The notes: a model not told the origin generated them from the sequence alone. Positions 47,275 to 58,284 are shown, counted from the first letter of the stretch. The stretch: DNA of 64,000 bases from Streptomyces sp. CB02261 (GCF_001905665.1 NZ_LIVX01000001.1:806001-870000), one strand, 5' to 3'. A program made the numbers and translations.

Positions 47275-47742
47275 TCAGCCGTTCGACGGATCGGCGAGCC
47301 GGGAGCGTCCGACCGGGGGCCGTTCGCGCCACAGGTCGAGGCCGATGTCGACGAGTTCGACCCGGGGCAGACCGGGGACGGTGTCGAGCGGATGCCAGGC
47401 CGCCAGGTCCGTGGAGCCGCCGGTCTCGTTGCGCAGCGCACCGCCGGTGACCTGGGCCTCGTAGATGATCCGCAGGCCCTGGAAGTCCCCGGGGCCCGCC
47501 AGACGGCGCAGCCATCCGCGCCGGATGGAGTCGATCCCGAGGAGGGCGGTGGGCTCGGTGAGGTAGCCGGTCTCCTCCTCCACCTCGCGGACCACGGTCC
47601 GCACGGGCTCCTCGCCGTGGTCCATGCCGCCGCCGGGCAGGGTCCACCGCCTGGTGCCGTCGCTCGCGACCCAGCGGGCGAGCAGCACCTCCCCGTCCCG
47701 TACGCACACGGCGTAGGCCGCCACCCTCAACTCCTGCTTCAT
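47275..47742 (-). CDS. NUDIX hydrolase
   Basis: 155 residues with the complete Nudix box GGGMDHGEEPVRTVVREVEEETGYL split as G-x5-E-x7-REVEEETG. Hydrolyses a nucleoside diphosphate linked to some other moiety; the substrate cannot be read from the sequence. ATG start. It lies 9 bases before the HPP gene's stop region on the same strand (HPP upstream, NUDIX downstream), so the two may be co-transcribed. Confidence 0.92.
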   Translation of the reverse strand: MKQELRVAAYAVCVRDGEVLLARWVASDGTRRWTLPGGGMDHGEEPVRTVVREVEEETGYLTEPTALLGIDSIRRGWLRRLAGPGDFQGLRIIYEAQVTGGALRNETGGSTDLAAWHPLDTVPGLPRVELVDIGLDLWRERPPVGRSRLADPSNG

Positions 47743-47751
47743 GAGGCGAGG

Positions 47752-48372
47752 TTAGAACCAGTACACGGGATACGTCCGGCCCGTGGCGCGGGCGGATCCG
47801 AGGCCGACGACGACCAGGAGGAGGGAGGCGAGGGCGAGAAGGCCGAGAAACGACCAGAGCGGCGGGGACTGGAGCGCGACGATCACGGCGGTGGCCGCGG
47901 CGGGCGAGTGCGGGGTGCGGGCCAGCATCATCACGCCGAGGGCGAGGCCGCCCGCGACGGCGGCGCCCCAGAGCCCGGGGCCCGCCACGGCCAGGACGGC
48001 GAAGCCGGTCAGGGCGGAGAGCAGCTGGCCGCCGACGACCGAGCGCGGCTGGGACAGCGGGAGGTCGGGGGCGCCCGCCACGAGGGCCATGCTCGCCGCG
48101 AGCGGCGGGATGAGCAGGGGCTGGTCGAGCCCGGTGCCGACGGCGACCAGGAGGACGAGGGCGGCGACGCTGCCCGCGGTGGAGGCGAGCAGGACCCGGG
48201 GGCGGGGCCGCGGGGGTGGACCGGGGCGTGAGTCCGCGGGTGCGGCCCGGGTGGGCACGGGGGCTGCGGTCGGGGCCGGGGCTGCAGGTGTCGGGGCGTG
48301 ATCGGCGGCTGTCGGCCCGGGTGCGGGGGCGGCTGTCGGCGCCGGGGTGGTCACGTCGGACGGGGTGGTCAC
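47752..48372 (-). CDS. HPP family membrane protein
   Basis: 206 residues. A Pro/Ala/Thr-rich N-terminal tail (about 55 residues) precedes four membrane helices. The HPP-family features are LSQPRSVVGGQLLSAL and ARTPHSPAAATAV, where the usual HPPAGA motif appears as HSPAAA. Some HPP proteins transport nitrite; this role is not shown for actinobacterial members. GTG start; GC-rich tandem GCGCGTGCGGGTGG copies lie just upstream (48408-48450). Confidence 0.82.
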   Translation of the reverse strand: MTTPSDVTTPAPTAAPAPGPTAADHAPTPAAPAPTAAPVPTRAAPADSRPGPPPRPRPRVLLASTAGSVAALVLLVAVGTGLDQPLLIPPLAASMALVAGAPDLPLSQPRSVVGGQLLSALTGFAVLAVAGPGLWGAAVAGGLALGVMMLARTPHSPAAATAVIVALQSPPLWSFLGLLALASLLLVVVGLGSARATGRTYPVYWF

Positions 48373-48490
48373 GGGCGGTCCTCGGGGTGTCGGCGGGCGG
48401 GCCCGGGCGCGTGCGGGTGGGGCGCGTGCGGGTGGGGCGCGGGCGGGTCGGGGCCGGGCGCGTACGGGTGGGGGTGCGGGCGGGCGGCGG

Positions 48491-49372
48491 TCAGGCCGGG
48501 GCCGGGTTGGACGGGGAGTACTCGGGGGGCGACCAGCGCAGGGGGGAGGCGGCCGGGATCTCGACCGTGCGCTCGACGCGGAAGCGGGTGACGCGTCCCT
48601 CGGGGCCGTACTCGGTGTGGGCGAGGCCGCTCAGCTGGAGGGTCGTGCCGGTCTCCCAGTCGGGGAAGAGCAGACCCGCGCGGCCGTCCGCCTCCAGGTT
48701 CCCCAGGGTCAGGAACATCGCGTTGCCCGGGTAGTCGCGCCAGCTGAGCTCCCGCGGGGAGTCGACCCGGACGAAGCCGGGGGTGCCGCCGCGATGGCTG
48801 ACGTCGGCGCCGTCGGGAGCGACGGTGGCGACGAAGAAGGTGTCGGCGGTGCGGACGCGGCGCACCTGGTCGGGGCCGAGCGCCTCGCCGTGCCGGGCGG
48901 CACCGGCCTCGGGGCGGGCGGGATCGGAGCCGTACCACTCCCGCTTCTGGAGGTACTTCGGGCAGTTGGAGAAGACCTGCTCGGCCGCGATCGTGAAGCC
49001 GCGCGCGCTGGGCGCCGCGACGCCGTTGAGCCGCAGGCGGCGGCGCGTGCGGGGGTCGAGGGCGAGCGTGCCGACGGGGGTGCCGCCGGGGGTGACCGCA
49101 CCGGCGAGCGGATCGTGGGCGGGGATGCCGCCGGCGACGGAGACGGTGGCCGGGCCGGTGGCCCGGACGAAGCCGGGCGGGCCGGTGAGGAGGCTCGACC
49201 AGACCCGGCCCGCGCTGTCCGCCGCGCCGATCACCAGCATCGGCTGGGCCTCCAGGAAGGCGGCGGTGACCACGCTGATGCCGGGCATGCGGGAGCGGCC
49301 CGTGGGGGCGGCGGGGTCGCGGACGCCGGAGCGGTCCTGGAGGGCGAGGGAACCGGAGCTGTACGGGTCCAT
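48491..49372 (-). CDS. pyridoxamine 5'-phosphate oxidase-like flavin protein
   Basis: 293 residues from ATG 49372 (GAGG 7 bases upstream). Split-barrel FMN-binding fold of the PNPOx-like class: AFLEAQPMLVIGAADSAGRV and WSSLLTGPPGF, with the FVATVAPDGADVSHRGG and GNAMFLTLGNLEADGRAGLL strands in the second half, so the protein is a two-barrel fusion. Such proteins bind flavin and often act as oxidoreductases of unknown substrate. Divergent from the CGNR regulator across an operator-rich gap. Confidence 0.85.
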   Translation of the reverse strand: MDPYSSGSLALQDRSGVRDPAAPTGRSRMPGISVVTAAFLEAQPMLVIGAADSAGRVWSSLLTGPPGFVRATGPATVSVAGGIPAHDPLAGAVTPGGTPVGTLALDPRTRRRLRLNGVAAPSARGFTIAAEQVFSNCPKYLQKREWYGSDPARPEAGAARHGEALGPDQVRRVRTADTFFVATVAPDGADVSHRGGTPGFVRVDSPRELSWRDYPGNAMFLTLGNLEADGRAGLLFPDWETGTTLQLSGLAHTEYGPEGRVTRFRVERTVEIPAASPLRWSPPEYSPSNPAPA

Positions 49373-49449
49373 GACAGGCCTCATCGGAGTGCGGTGGCGT
49401 GGGGCGGCCGGCCTGTGCACGGGGGGGTTCGGCAGGCACCCACCCCGCA

Positions 49450-51241
<1,792 letters not shown>

Positions 51242-51264
51242 CACCGGCCGGTCCGTACGACCCT

Positions 51265-51303
51265 CCGGAGGGGCGGCACCCGTCACGGGTGCCGCCCCTC
51301 CGG
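51265..51303 (+). terminator. terminator after asd
   Basis: Perfect 17-bp stem (51265-51281 with 51287-51303) and GTCAC loop, 24 bases after the asd stop. Confidence 0.9.
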
Positions 51304-51394
51304 CATGGGGACGCGCCTGGGAAATGTGCCGTGCGCCACTGAGGCGGCCCGTGGAAGGATGGGCCAAACGTCACGAAACCGAGGAGTTGACCGG

Positions 51395-53971
51395 GTGCCT
51401 GGCACGAACCTGACCCGTGAAGAGGCTCAGCAGCGGGCGGCGCTGCTGACCGTGGACGCGTACGAGGTCGAACTCGACCTCTCCGGTGCGCAGGAGGGCG
51501 GCACCTACCGGTCCGTCACCACCGTCCGCTTCGATTCCGCCGAGGCCAACGCCTCGACCTTCATCGACCTCGTCGCCCCCGCGGTCCACGAGGTCGTCCT
51601 GAACGGGCACTCGCTGGACGTCGCCGCCGTCTTCCGCGACGCGCGGATCGCACTGGCCCATCTCGTCCAGGGCCGCAACGAGCTCAAGGTCGTCGCCGAC
51701 TGCGCGTACACCAACACCGGTGAGGGCCTGCACCGCTTCGTCGACCCGGTCGACGACCAGGCCTATCTGTACACGCAGTTCGAGGTCCCGGACGCGCGCC
51801 GCGTCTTCGCCTCGTTCGAGCAGCCCGACCTGAAGGCGACCTTCCAGTTCACCGTGAAGGCGCCCGCGGGCTGGAAGGTCATCTCCAACAGCCCCACCCC
51901 GGAGCCCAAGGACGACATCTGGGTCTTCGAGCCCACGCCCCGCATCTCCACGTACATCACCGCGCTGATCGTCGGCCCGTACCACTCGGTGCACTCGACG
52001 TACGAGAAGGACGGCCAGACCGTCCCGCTGGGCATTTACTGCCGGCCGTCGCTCGCCGAGTTCCTCGACGCCGACCACATCTTCGACGTCACGCGCCAGG
52101 GCTTCGACTGGTTCCAGGAGAAGTTCGCGTACGACTACCCGTTCGCGAAGTACGACCAGCTCTTCGTGCCGGAGTTCAACGCGGGCGCGATGGAGAACGC
52201 CGGCGCGGTCACCATCCGCGACCAGTACGTCTTCCGCTCGAAGGTGACGGACGCGGCGTACGAGCGGCGCGCCGAGACCATCCTGCACGAGCTCGCCCAC
52301 ATGTGGTTCGGCGACCTCGTCACCATGGAGTGGTGGAACGACCTGTGGCTGAACGAGTCGTTCGCCACCTACACCTCGGTCGCCTGCCAGGCCTCCGTGA
52401 CCGGCACCCGTTGGCCGGGCGCCTGGACGACCTTCGCCAACGCGGAGAAGACCTGGGCCTACCGCCAGGACCAGCTGCCGTCGACGCACCCGATCATGGC
52501 CGAGATCAACGACCTGGAGGACGTGCTCGTCAACTTCGACGGGATCACGTACGCCAAGGGCGCGAGCGTCCTGAAGCAGCTCGTCGCCTACGTCGGCCAG
52601 GACGAGTTCTTCAAGGGCGTGCAGGCCTACTTCCAGGCGCACGCCTTCGGCAACACCCGCCTCTCCGACCTGCTCGGCGCCCTGGAGGAGACCTCGGGAC
52701 GCGACCTCAAGACCTGGTCGAAGGCGTGGCTGGAGACGGCCGGCATCAACATCCTCCGCCCGGAGATCGAGACCGACGAGAGCGGTGCCATCACCTCCTT
52801 CGCCGTCCGGCAGGAGGCCCCCGCGCTGCCCGCCGGCGCCAAGGGCGAAGCGGTCCTCCGTCCGCACCGCATCGCGATCGGCTTCTACGACCTGGACGAG
52901 GCCGGCAAGCTGGTCCGCACCGAGCGCCTCGAACTCGACATCGCGGCCGCCGAGCTGACCCCGGTGCCGGCGCTGGAGGGCAAGGCCCGTCCGGCGGTCG
53001 TCCTCCTCAACGACGACGACCTGTCGTACGCCAAGGTCCGCCTCGACGAGGTGTCCCTGCAGAACGTCACGGCGCACCTCGGTGACTTCGCCGAGTCGCT
53101 GCCGCGCGCCCTGTGCTGGGCCTCGGCCTGGGACATGACCCGCGACGGCGAGCTGGCCACCCGCGACTACCTGGAGCTCGTGCTCTCCGGTGTCGCCAAG
53201 GAGTCCGACATCGGCGTGGTCCAGTCGCTCCAGGGCCAGGTCAAGGCGGCCATCGACCTGTACGCGGCGCCGGAGTGGCGCGAGGCCGGGCTGACCCGCT
53301 GGACCGAGGCCACGCTCGCCCACCTCCAGTCGGCCGAGCCGGGCAGCGACCACCAGCTGGCCTGGGCGCGTGCCTTCGCCGCGACCGCCCGCACCCCGCA
53401 GCAGCTCGACCTGCTCGCCGCGCTCCTGGAGGGCCGGGAGACGATCGAGGGCCTGGCCGTCGACACCGAGCTGCGCTGGGCCTTCGTCCAGCGGCTCGCG
53501 GCGACCGGTGTCTACGACGAGCCGGAGATCGCCGGCGAGCTGGAGCGCGACCGTACGGCGGCGGGCGAGCGGCACGCGGCGACCGCGCGCGCGGCCCGTC
53601 CGTCGGAGGCGGCGAAGGCGGAGGCCTGGGCCTCGGTCGTCGAGGACGACAAGCTGGCGAACGCGGTGCAGGAGGCCGTCATCGGCGGCTTCGTGCAGTC
53701 CGACCAGCGCGAGCTGCTCGCCCCGTACACGGCGAAGTACTTCGCGTCGATCAAGAACGTCTCGGAGACCCGCAGCCACGAGATGATCCAGCAGATCGTG
53801 GTCGGTCTCTACCCGACGCTCCAGGTCTCGCAGGAGACCCTCGACGCGACGGACGCGTGGATCGCCGAGCACGACCCGGCCCCGGCGCTGCGCCGTCTGG
53901 TGACGGAGTGCCGCGCGGGCGTGGAGCGCGCGCTCAGGGCCCGGGCGGCGGACGCGGCCGCGGCGGTCTGA
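51395..53971 (+). CDS. pepN: aminopeptidase N (M1), copy 2
   Basis: 858 residues from GTG 51395 with GAGGAG upstream; N-terminus PGTNLTREEAQQRAALLTVD. GAMEN loop at 264-268, zinc site HELAH at 298-302, third ligand in WWNDLWLNESFATYTS, the canonical form. ERAP1-like C-terminal domain. Clearly homologous to the gene at 42212 over its full length, including start context; this copy looks like the conserved one. Ends at a bidirectional terminator. Confidence 0.97.
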   Translation: MPGTNLTREEAQQRAALLTVDAYEVELDLSGAQEGGTYRSVTTVRFDSAEANASTFIDLVAPAVHEVVLNGHSLDVAAVFRDARIALAHLVQGRNELKVVADCAYTNTGEGLHRFVDPVDDQAYLYTQFEVPDARRVFASFEQPDLKATFQFTVKAPAGWKVISNSPTPEPKDDIWVFEPTPRISTYITALIVGPYHSVHSTYEKDGQTVPLGIYCRPSLAEFLDADHIFDVTRQGFDWFQEKFAYDYPFAKYDQLFVPEFNAGAMENAGAVTIRDQYVFRSKVTDAAYERRAETILHELAHMWFGDLVTMEWWNDLWLNESFATYTSVACQASVTGTRWPGAWTTFANAEKTWAYRQDQLPSTHPIMAEINDLEDVLVNFDGITYAKGASVLKQLVAYVGQDEFFKGVQAYFQAHAFGNTRLSDLLGALEETSGRDLKTWSKAWLETAGINILRPEIETDESGAITSFAVRQEAPALPAGAKGEAVLRPHRIAIGFYDLDEAGKLVRTERLELDIAAAELTPVPALEGKARPAVVLLNDDDLSYAKVRLDEVSLQNVTAHLGDFAESLPRALCWASAWDMTRDGELATRDYLELVLSGVAKESDIGVVQSLQGQVKAAIDLYAAPEWREAGLTRWTEATLAHLQSAEPGSDHQLAWARAFAATARTPQQLDLLAALLEGRETIEGLAVDTELRWAFVQRLAATGVYDEPEIAGELERDRTAAGERHAATARAARPSEAAKAEAWASVVEDDKLANAVQEAVIGGFVQSDQRELLAPYTAKYFASIKNVSETRSHEMIQQIVVGLYPTLQVSQETLDATDAWIAEHDPAPALRRLVTECRAGVERALRARAADAAAAV

Positions 53972-53986
53972 CCCCGCTGATCAGGT

Positions 53987-54028
53987 ACGGAGAAGGGGCG
54001 CCTCCCCCGTGGGGCGCCCCTTCTCCGT
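53987..54028. terminator. bidirectional terminator between pepN copy 2 and allantoicase
   Basis: Perfect 16-bp stem (53987-54002 with 54013-54028) with a 10-base loop, located between convergent stops at 53971 and 54102. Confidence 0.88.
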
Positions 54029-54101
54029 GTCCGAGGTCCGCCCGGCGGGCGGGCGCGTCGGCGCGCTGCCGCGCCGCCGGGCGGAGGCCTCTGCCGCGGT
54101 G

Positions 54102-55226
54102 TCAGCCGCCGAGCGCCGTGAACCGGGCGCGCAGATCGGCCGCGCCCCGCTCCGTCAGGGTGCCGTGCAGCCGCATCCGGGCGACGCCGCCGTCGGGGAA
54201 GGCGTCGAGGCGGACGTGGGTGACGACGGCCCGGGCGGGGAGCTTGAAGCGGTGGAGGGTGTCGGGCTGGAGCCTGGTCCTGGGGATGATCTCGAACCAC
54301 TCGCCCGTGTCGCCGTTGCGGCCCTGGAGGGCGATCCAGCCGGCCGAGTTGCCCTTGAGGTAGGCGGTGTCGATCTCGACGGCGCGGACGGCGCCCTGCG
54401 CGGCGAGCCGGAACCGCACCCAGTCGTTGGTGCCGCGCACCCGGCGGCGGCGGTTCTCCCAGCCGTCGTCCATCTTGCGGGAGGTGCCGGGCAGGATGAT
54501 CTGGGTCGGCGAGGAGTAGAACCGGTCCGAGGCGTCCTCGTACGAGCCTCCGTTGAGTACGGAGATCAGGTCGAGGGTGCCGAGCAGCTCCAGCCACTCG
54601 GGGTCGGGCACGACCTCGCCGTGGACGCGGAGGCGGGCGATGCCTCCGTCGGGGTGCTGGCAGACCCGGACGTGGGTCCAGCGGCGTTCGGCGCCGATCG
54701 TGAAGCCGTTGGCGGCGTGACCGCGGACGGGCGTCGGCGGCACCAGCTCCTCCCAGGGGGCGTCCAGCAGCTCCTCGGGGCCGGGCGAGCCGTCGACGGA
54801 GGTGGCCTGGACGCTCACGCGCTGCGGGTAGTTGCCGCGGAAGTGGGCGGTGTCGACGACGATCCCGCGGATCACGCCGGGGGCGCCGAGCCGGACGATC
54901 GCCCAGTCGTGCTCCTCGGGGGCGGGGAAGACGTGCGCGGCGTCGGTGCCACGGCGGCGGCGGGTCTCCCAGCCGTCCATGATCTTGCCCTTGTGGCCGA
55001 AGTGCTCGGGGTCGAAGACGGCCCGCTCGCGGACGAGGAGGTTCTCGCGCTCCGCGAAGAACTCGTCGTTCGCGGCGACGACACCGGCGCCGAGCCGGCG
55101 GTCGGCGAGGTCGACCAGTTCGCTGAAGGGGAAGTCACCGCCGCGGTAGTCGGCGTACGGGTCGCCGCCGGAGTAGGGGGCGGCGTCGTTGGCGTGCGGG
55201 TCCTGGGTCGCGTCGGGGCTGCTCAT
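54102..55226 (-). CDS. alc: allantoicase
   Basis: Hydrolyses allantoate to ureidoglycolate and urea in purine catabolism. 374 residues from ATG 55226. Two homologous allantoicase (jelly-roll) repeats: the first has KIMDGWETRRRR and VVDTAHFRGNYP, the second KMDDGWENRRRR and EIDTAYLKGNSA. The start lies 60 bases after the LysR stop, downstream of a copy of the LysR-type operator shared with the EamA promoter. No other ureide genes are nearby. Confidence 0.96.
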   Translation of the reverse strand: MSSPDATQDPHANDAAPYSGGDPYADYRGGDFPFSELVDLADRRLGAGVVAANDEFFAERENLLVRERAVFDPEHFGHKGKIMDGWETRRRRGTDAAHVFPAPEEHDWAIVRLGAPGVIRGIVVDTAHFRGNYPQRVSVQATSVDGSPGPEELLDAPWEELVPPTPVRGHAANGFTIGAERRWTHVRVCQHPDGGIARLRVHGEVVPDPEWLELLGTLDLISVLNGGSYEDASDRFYSSPTQIILPGTSRKMDDGWENRRRRVRGTNDWVRFRLAAQGAVRAVEIDTAYLKGNSAGWIALQGRNGDTGEWFEIIPRTRLQPDTLHRFKLPARAVVTHVRLDAFPDGGVARMRLHGTLTERGAADLRARFTALGG

Positions 55227-55256
55227 GCCTCCGACTCTCCTCCCCCGCCAACCACC

Positions 55257-55299
55257 GGTCCATCGAATGTTTTCGACGGTCCTTTTCAGTTCTGCTGAA
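55257..55299 (-). promoter_or_regulatory. LysR-type promoter/operator copy A (before allantoicase)
   Basis: TTCAG-N5-CTGAA (55285-55299) and GGTCCATCGAA (55257-55267) occur with start-to-start distance 28, the same as in copy B at 57223-57265; intervening bases are also largely alike. The palindrome overlaps the last codons of the LysR gene. Confidence 0.7.
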
Positions 55300-56212
55300 C
55301 GGTCTCGCGGGCGGCGGCGGCCTGCCTCAGCGCCGCGAGCACCCGCGCCACCGCCGGGCCCTCCTCCGCCCCGCGCCGTACCGCCGCGACGACATGGCGG
55401 CGCGGCTGGTCGGCGGCGAGGACGCGCATGACGACACCGGCGCCGCCCCTGCGCTCGGCCGAGGCCATCCGGGGGACGAGGGCGATGCCCATCCCGGCCT
55501 CGACCATGGCGAGGATCGCGGTCCAGCCCGAGGCGCTGTGGGCCTGCTCGGGGACGAAGCCGGCGGCCTCGCAGGCGGCCGTGGTGATCTCGGACCAGGG
55601 TCCCGAGCCGCCGAAGATCCACGGTTCGGCCGCGAGGTCCGCGAGCCGCAGGCCGGGGGCGTCGGCGCGGGGGTGGTCCGCGGGCAGCGCGACGTCGAGC
55701 GGATCGGCGAGCAGGGGCAGCCGGCTGAACTTGGGGTCGCGCGCGGAGGGGGCGTGGGCGGCGAGCGAGAGCGCCAGGTCGACGTCGCCGGCCGAGAGCA
55801 GTTCGTACGCCTCGGCCGCCTCGGCCTCCCGGATCCGGACGTCGAGCCCGGGGTGGGCGGTCCGCAACTGGCGTACGGCGGGAACGAGAAGCGCGGGCAC
55901 CGACGTGGAGAACGCCGCCACCCGCACCTGTCCCGCCTCGCCCCGCAGATAGCCGTCGAGCTCGGCGTCGGCCCGCTCCAGCTGGGCGAAGACCACCTCC
56001 GCGTGCCGCAGCACCAGATGGGCGGCGTCGGTGAGCCTGACCCGGCGGCCCTGGGCCTCCAGGAGCCGTACACCGAGCTGTTTCGCGAGGTTGGTGAGTT
56101 GCTGCGACACGGCCGAGGGGGTCATGAGCAGCGCCTCCGCGGTCGCGGTGACGGTGCCGCGGTCGCGGAGGGTGCGGAGGATCTGGAGCTTCTTGATGTC
56201 CCACTCGGTCAT
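55286..56212 (-). CDS. LysR-family transcriptional regulator
   Basis: 308 residues from ATG 56212 (TEWDIKKLQILRTLRDRGTV). N-terminal winged helix: VTATAEALLMTPSAVSQQLTNL is the DNA-contact region; then the linker helix and a two-lobed effector domain (VRVAAFSTSVPALLVPAVRQL onward). Starts 11 bases after the EamA stop, so it is co-transcribed with that exporter instead of being divergent as LysR genes usually are. The likely targets are the two TTCAG-N5-CTGAA sites before the EamA gene and before allantoicase. Confidence 0.93.
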   Translation of the reverse strand: MTEWDIKKLQILRTLRDRGTVTATAEALLMTPSAVSQQLTNLAKQLGVRLLEAQGRRVRLTDAAHLVLRHAEVVFAQLERADAELDGYLRGEAGQVRVAAFSTSVPALLVPAVRQLRTAHPGLDVRIREAEAAEAYELLSAGDVDLALSLAAHAPSARDPKFSRLPLLADPLDVALPADHPRADAPGLRLADLAAEPWIFGGSGPWSEITTAACEAAGFVPEQAHSASGWTAILAMVEAGMGIALVPRMASAERRGGAGVVMRVLAADQPRRHVVAAVRRGAEEGPAVARVLAALRQAAAARETVQQN

Positions 56213-56222
56213 GGGGCGCAAC

Positions 56223-57191
56223 CTATCCGGCCTTCCGCTTCCCGGTGGCGGAGGCCAGCGCCACCCCGCCGAGGATGAGCGCCATGCACGCGATCCCGAG
56301 GACACCGAGCCGTTCGCCGAGCAGCGCGTACGAGAGGAGGGCGACGCAGACGGGCTGGAGGTAGTAGACGACGCCGGCGCGGGCCGCGCCGACGAGGGCG
56401 ATCGCCTTGTTCCAGGCGAGGAAGGCGACGGCGGAGGAGAGGACCCCGACGTACAGCAGGGGGCCGACGGTCCCGGTACCGACGGTGAACCCGCCCTGGA
56501 CGGCGAGGGAGACGGCGTACAGGGGGGCGAGCATCAGCGCGCCGAGCAGGAAGGTGGTGAGGAGGAAGGCGAGTGCGTCGATCTCGGCGGGCTTGCGCTT
56601 GAGCAGGGCGCTGTACGAGGCGAAGGAGAGGGCCGCGGCGAACATCCACAGGTCGCCGGCGGAGAGGTCCACGGCGAGCGTGCCCTTGCCGACGAGGAGG
56701 AGCACGCCCAGGGCGGCGGTCAGCATGCCGAGGACGCGCCGGGCGCCGAGGCGTTCGCCGCCGAGCCGGGCGTAGAGGGCCATGAGCACCGGGGCGGCGG
56801 CCATGATCATGCCCATGTTGGAGGCGGAGGTGGTCAGCCCGGCCTGGTGCACGAGGGTGTTGTAGAGGGCGACGCCGAACAGCGAGGCGAGGGCGACGAA
56901 GCCGAGGTGGCGGCGGATCGTCCGCCACTGCCGCAGGAACGGGCGGGCGGCGAACGGCGCGACGGCGAGCAGCGCGATGATCCAGCGCCAGAACACGGCC
57001 TGGACGGGCGGGACGCTGTCGGCCATGGCGCGGGTGGCGACGAAGCTGCCGGACCAGACGACGGTGGCGAGCAGGGCGAGGAGCACGCCGAGACCGGCGC
57101 CCCGCTTTCTCGCGGGCGCCGGCTTCTCGGTGGGGGCGGGAGGGGGGCCGGGGGTGGAGGTGGTCGGGTGACGGGCGGTGGTCAGGTTCAT
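56223..57191 (-). CDS. EamA/DMT-family exporter, copy 1
   Basis: 322 residues. Pro/Thr-rich cytoplasmic N-terminus of about 30 residues, then ten helices in two EamA halves (LLALLATVVWSGSFVATRAMA and LLYVGVLSSAVAFLAWNKAI mark each half). Probably a metabolite or amino-acid exporter. ATG start preceded by copy B of the LysR-type operator, which overlaps the 3' end of the second exporter gene. It is followed immediately by the LysR gene. Confidence 0.92.
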   Translation of the reverse strand: MNLTTARHPTTSTPGPPPAPTEKPAPARKRGAGLGVLLALLATVVWSGSFVATRAMADSVPPVQAVFWRWIIALLAVAPFAARPFLRQWRTIRRHLGFVALASLFGVALYNTLVHQAGLTTSASNMGMIMAAAPVLMALYARLGGERLGARRVLGMLTAALGVLLLVGKGTLAVDLSAGDLWMFAAALSFASYSALLKRKPAEIDALAFLLTTFLLGALMLAPLYAVSLAVQGGFTVGTGTVGPLLYVGVLSSAVAFLAWNKAIALVGAARAGVVYYLQPVCVALLSYALLGERLGVLGIACMALILGGVALASATGKRKAG

Positions 57192-57196
57192 GCCGC

Positions 57197-58153
57197 CTAC
57201 CGTCGCACCCCAGAAACCTCCAGGTCCATCGAAACTTCCTGACGGTTCTGTTCAGCTGTGCTGAACGATGCGCGGGACACCCGAGTGACCTCCTTCGGGG
57301 TACGGGATCCCGTCTGGCCGGCCAGGGTGGCGCCGAAGGCGATCGCCATGCCGAGCACCTGCACCGGGCCGAGCGCCTGGCCGAGCGCCGCCCAGCCGAT
57401 GATCGCGGCGGTGATCGGCGAGAGCGGGCCGAGGAGGGTGACCGAGGAGGCGCTGAGCCGCTCGATGCCGCGGAACCAGAGGAAGTAGGAGACCGCGGTG
57501 TTGCCGAAGGCGAGGTAGGCGTAGCCGGCCAGGTGGGTGCCGGTGAGGGCGGGCGGGGCGCCCTCGATCAGGAAGGCGACCGGCAGGATGATCAGCCCGC
57601 CCGCGGTGAGCTGCCAGCCGGTGAGCGCGAGGGCTCCGACGCCTTCGGGGCGGCCCCAGCGCTTGGTGAGGACGACGCCGGCCGACATCGAGAGGGCCGA
57701 GAGCAGTCCGGCGGCGACGCCCACGAGGTCGAGGGCGGCCCCCGCCTTGAGGACCACGAGGCTGACGCCGAAGGCGGCGGCGACGGCGGCGACCAGGGAC
57801 TTCACGGTGGGCCTCTCCCCCAGGAGGAGGGTGGCGAGGCCGACGACGAAGAGCGGGCCGACGGAGCCGACGACGGCGGCGACACCGCCGGGGAGGCGGT
57901 AGGCGGCGAGGAAGAGCAGCGGGAAGAAGGCGCCGATGTTGAGCGCCCCGAGGACTGCGGACTTCCACCACCAGGCGCCCTTCGGGAGCGTGCGGGTGAG
58001 CGTCAGGAGCAGGAGTCCGGCGGGCAGGGCGCGCATGAGGCCGGTGAAGAGCGGCCGGTCGGGCGGCAGGAACTCCGTGGTGACGAAGAAGGTGGAGCCC
58101 CAGGAGATCGGGGCGAGGGCGGTGAGCGCGACGACGGCTGCCTTGCGGGACAT
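57197..58153 (-). CDS. EamA/DMT-family exporter, copy 2
   Basis: 318 residues with ten helices (VALTALAPISWGSTFFVTTE at the N-terminus; AYAYLAFGNTAVSYFLWFRG and LGPLSPITAAIIGWAALGQ in the second half). Homologous to, but not closely like, the copy at 56223. Divergent from the MarR gene; an ACTTGC-TT-GCAAGT palindrome in the shared 131-base gap suggests MarR control. Its last 30 codons contain the promoter of the next exporter gene. Confidence 0.92.
   Translation of the reverse strand: MSRKAAVVALTALAPISWGSTFFVTTEFLPPDRPLFTGLMRALPAGLLLLTLTRTLPKGAWWWKSAVLGALNIGAFFPLLFLAAYRLPGGVAAVVGSVGPLFVVGLATLLLGERPTVKSLVAAVAAAFGVSLVVLKAGAALDLVGVAAGLLSALSMSAGVVLTKRWGRPEGVGALALTGWQLTAGGLIILPVAFLIEGAPPALTGTHLAGYAYLAFGNTAVSYFLWFRGIERLSASSVTLLGPLSPITAAIIGWAALGQALGPVQVLGMAIAFGATLAGQTGSRTPKEVTRVSRASFSTAEQNRQEVSMDLEVSGVRR
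57223..57265 (-). promoter_or_regulatory. LysR-type promoter/operator copy B (before EamA-LysR)
   Basis: TTCAG-CTGTG-CTGAA (57251-57265) with GGTCCATCGAA at 57223-57233. Read on the minus strand the palindrome comes first, then a TTCGATGGACC segment that could hold the -10, then the EamA start 32 bases further on. Confidence 0.7.
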
Positions 58154-58227
58154 GACGGTTTTCCCCCTCGATGCGGATGCCGGACCGGACGTGACTGGCT
58201 TGGCGGTAATTAACTTACCACTAAGCT

Positions 58228-58241
58228 ACTTGCTTGCAAGT
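58228..58241. promoter_or_regulatory. MarR operator candidate
   Basis: ACTTGC-TT-GCAAGT is a perfect 6-2-6 palindrome between the divergent marR and exporter genes. Nearby AACTTA and ACTTAG half-sites (58212 and 58243 regions) may be extra contacts. Confidence 0.65.
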
Positions 58242-58284
58242 GACTTAGTTGCGATCGAGGAAGAAGGAAGGGAAGACTGGGTCC

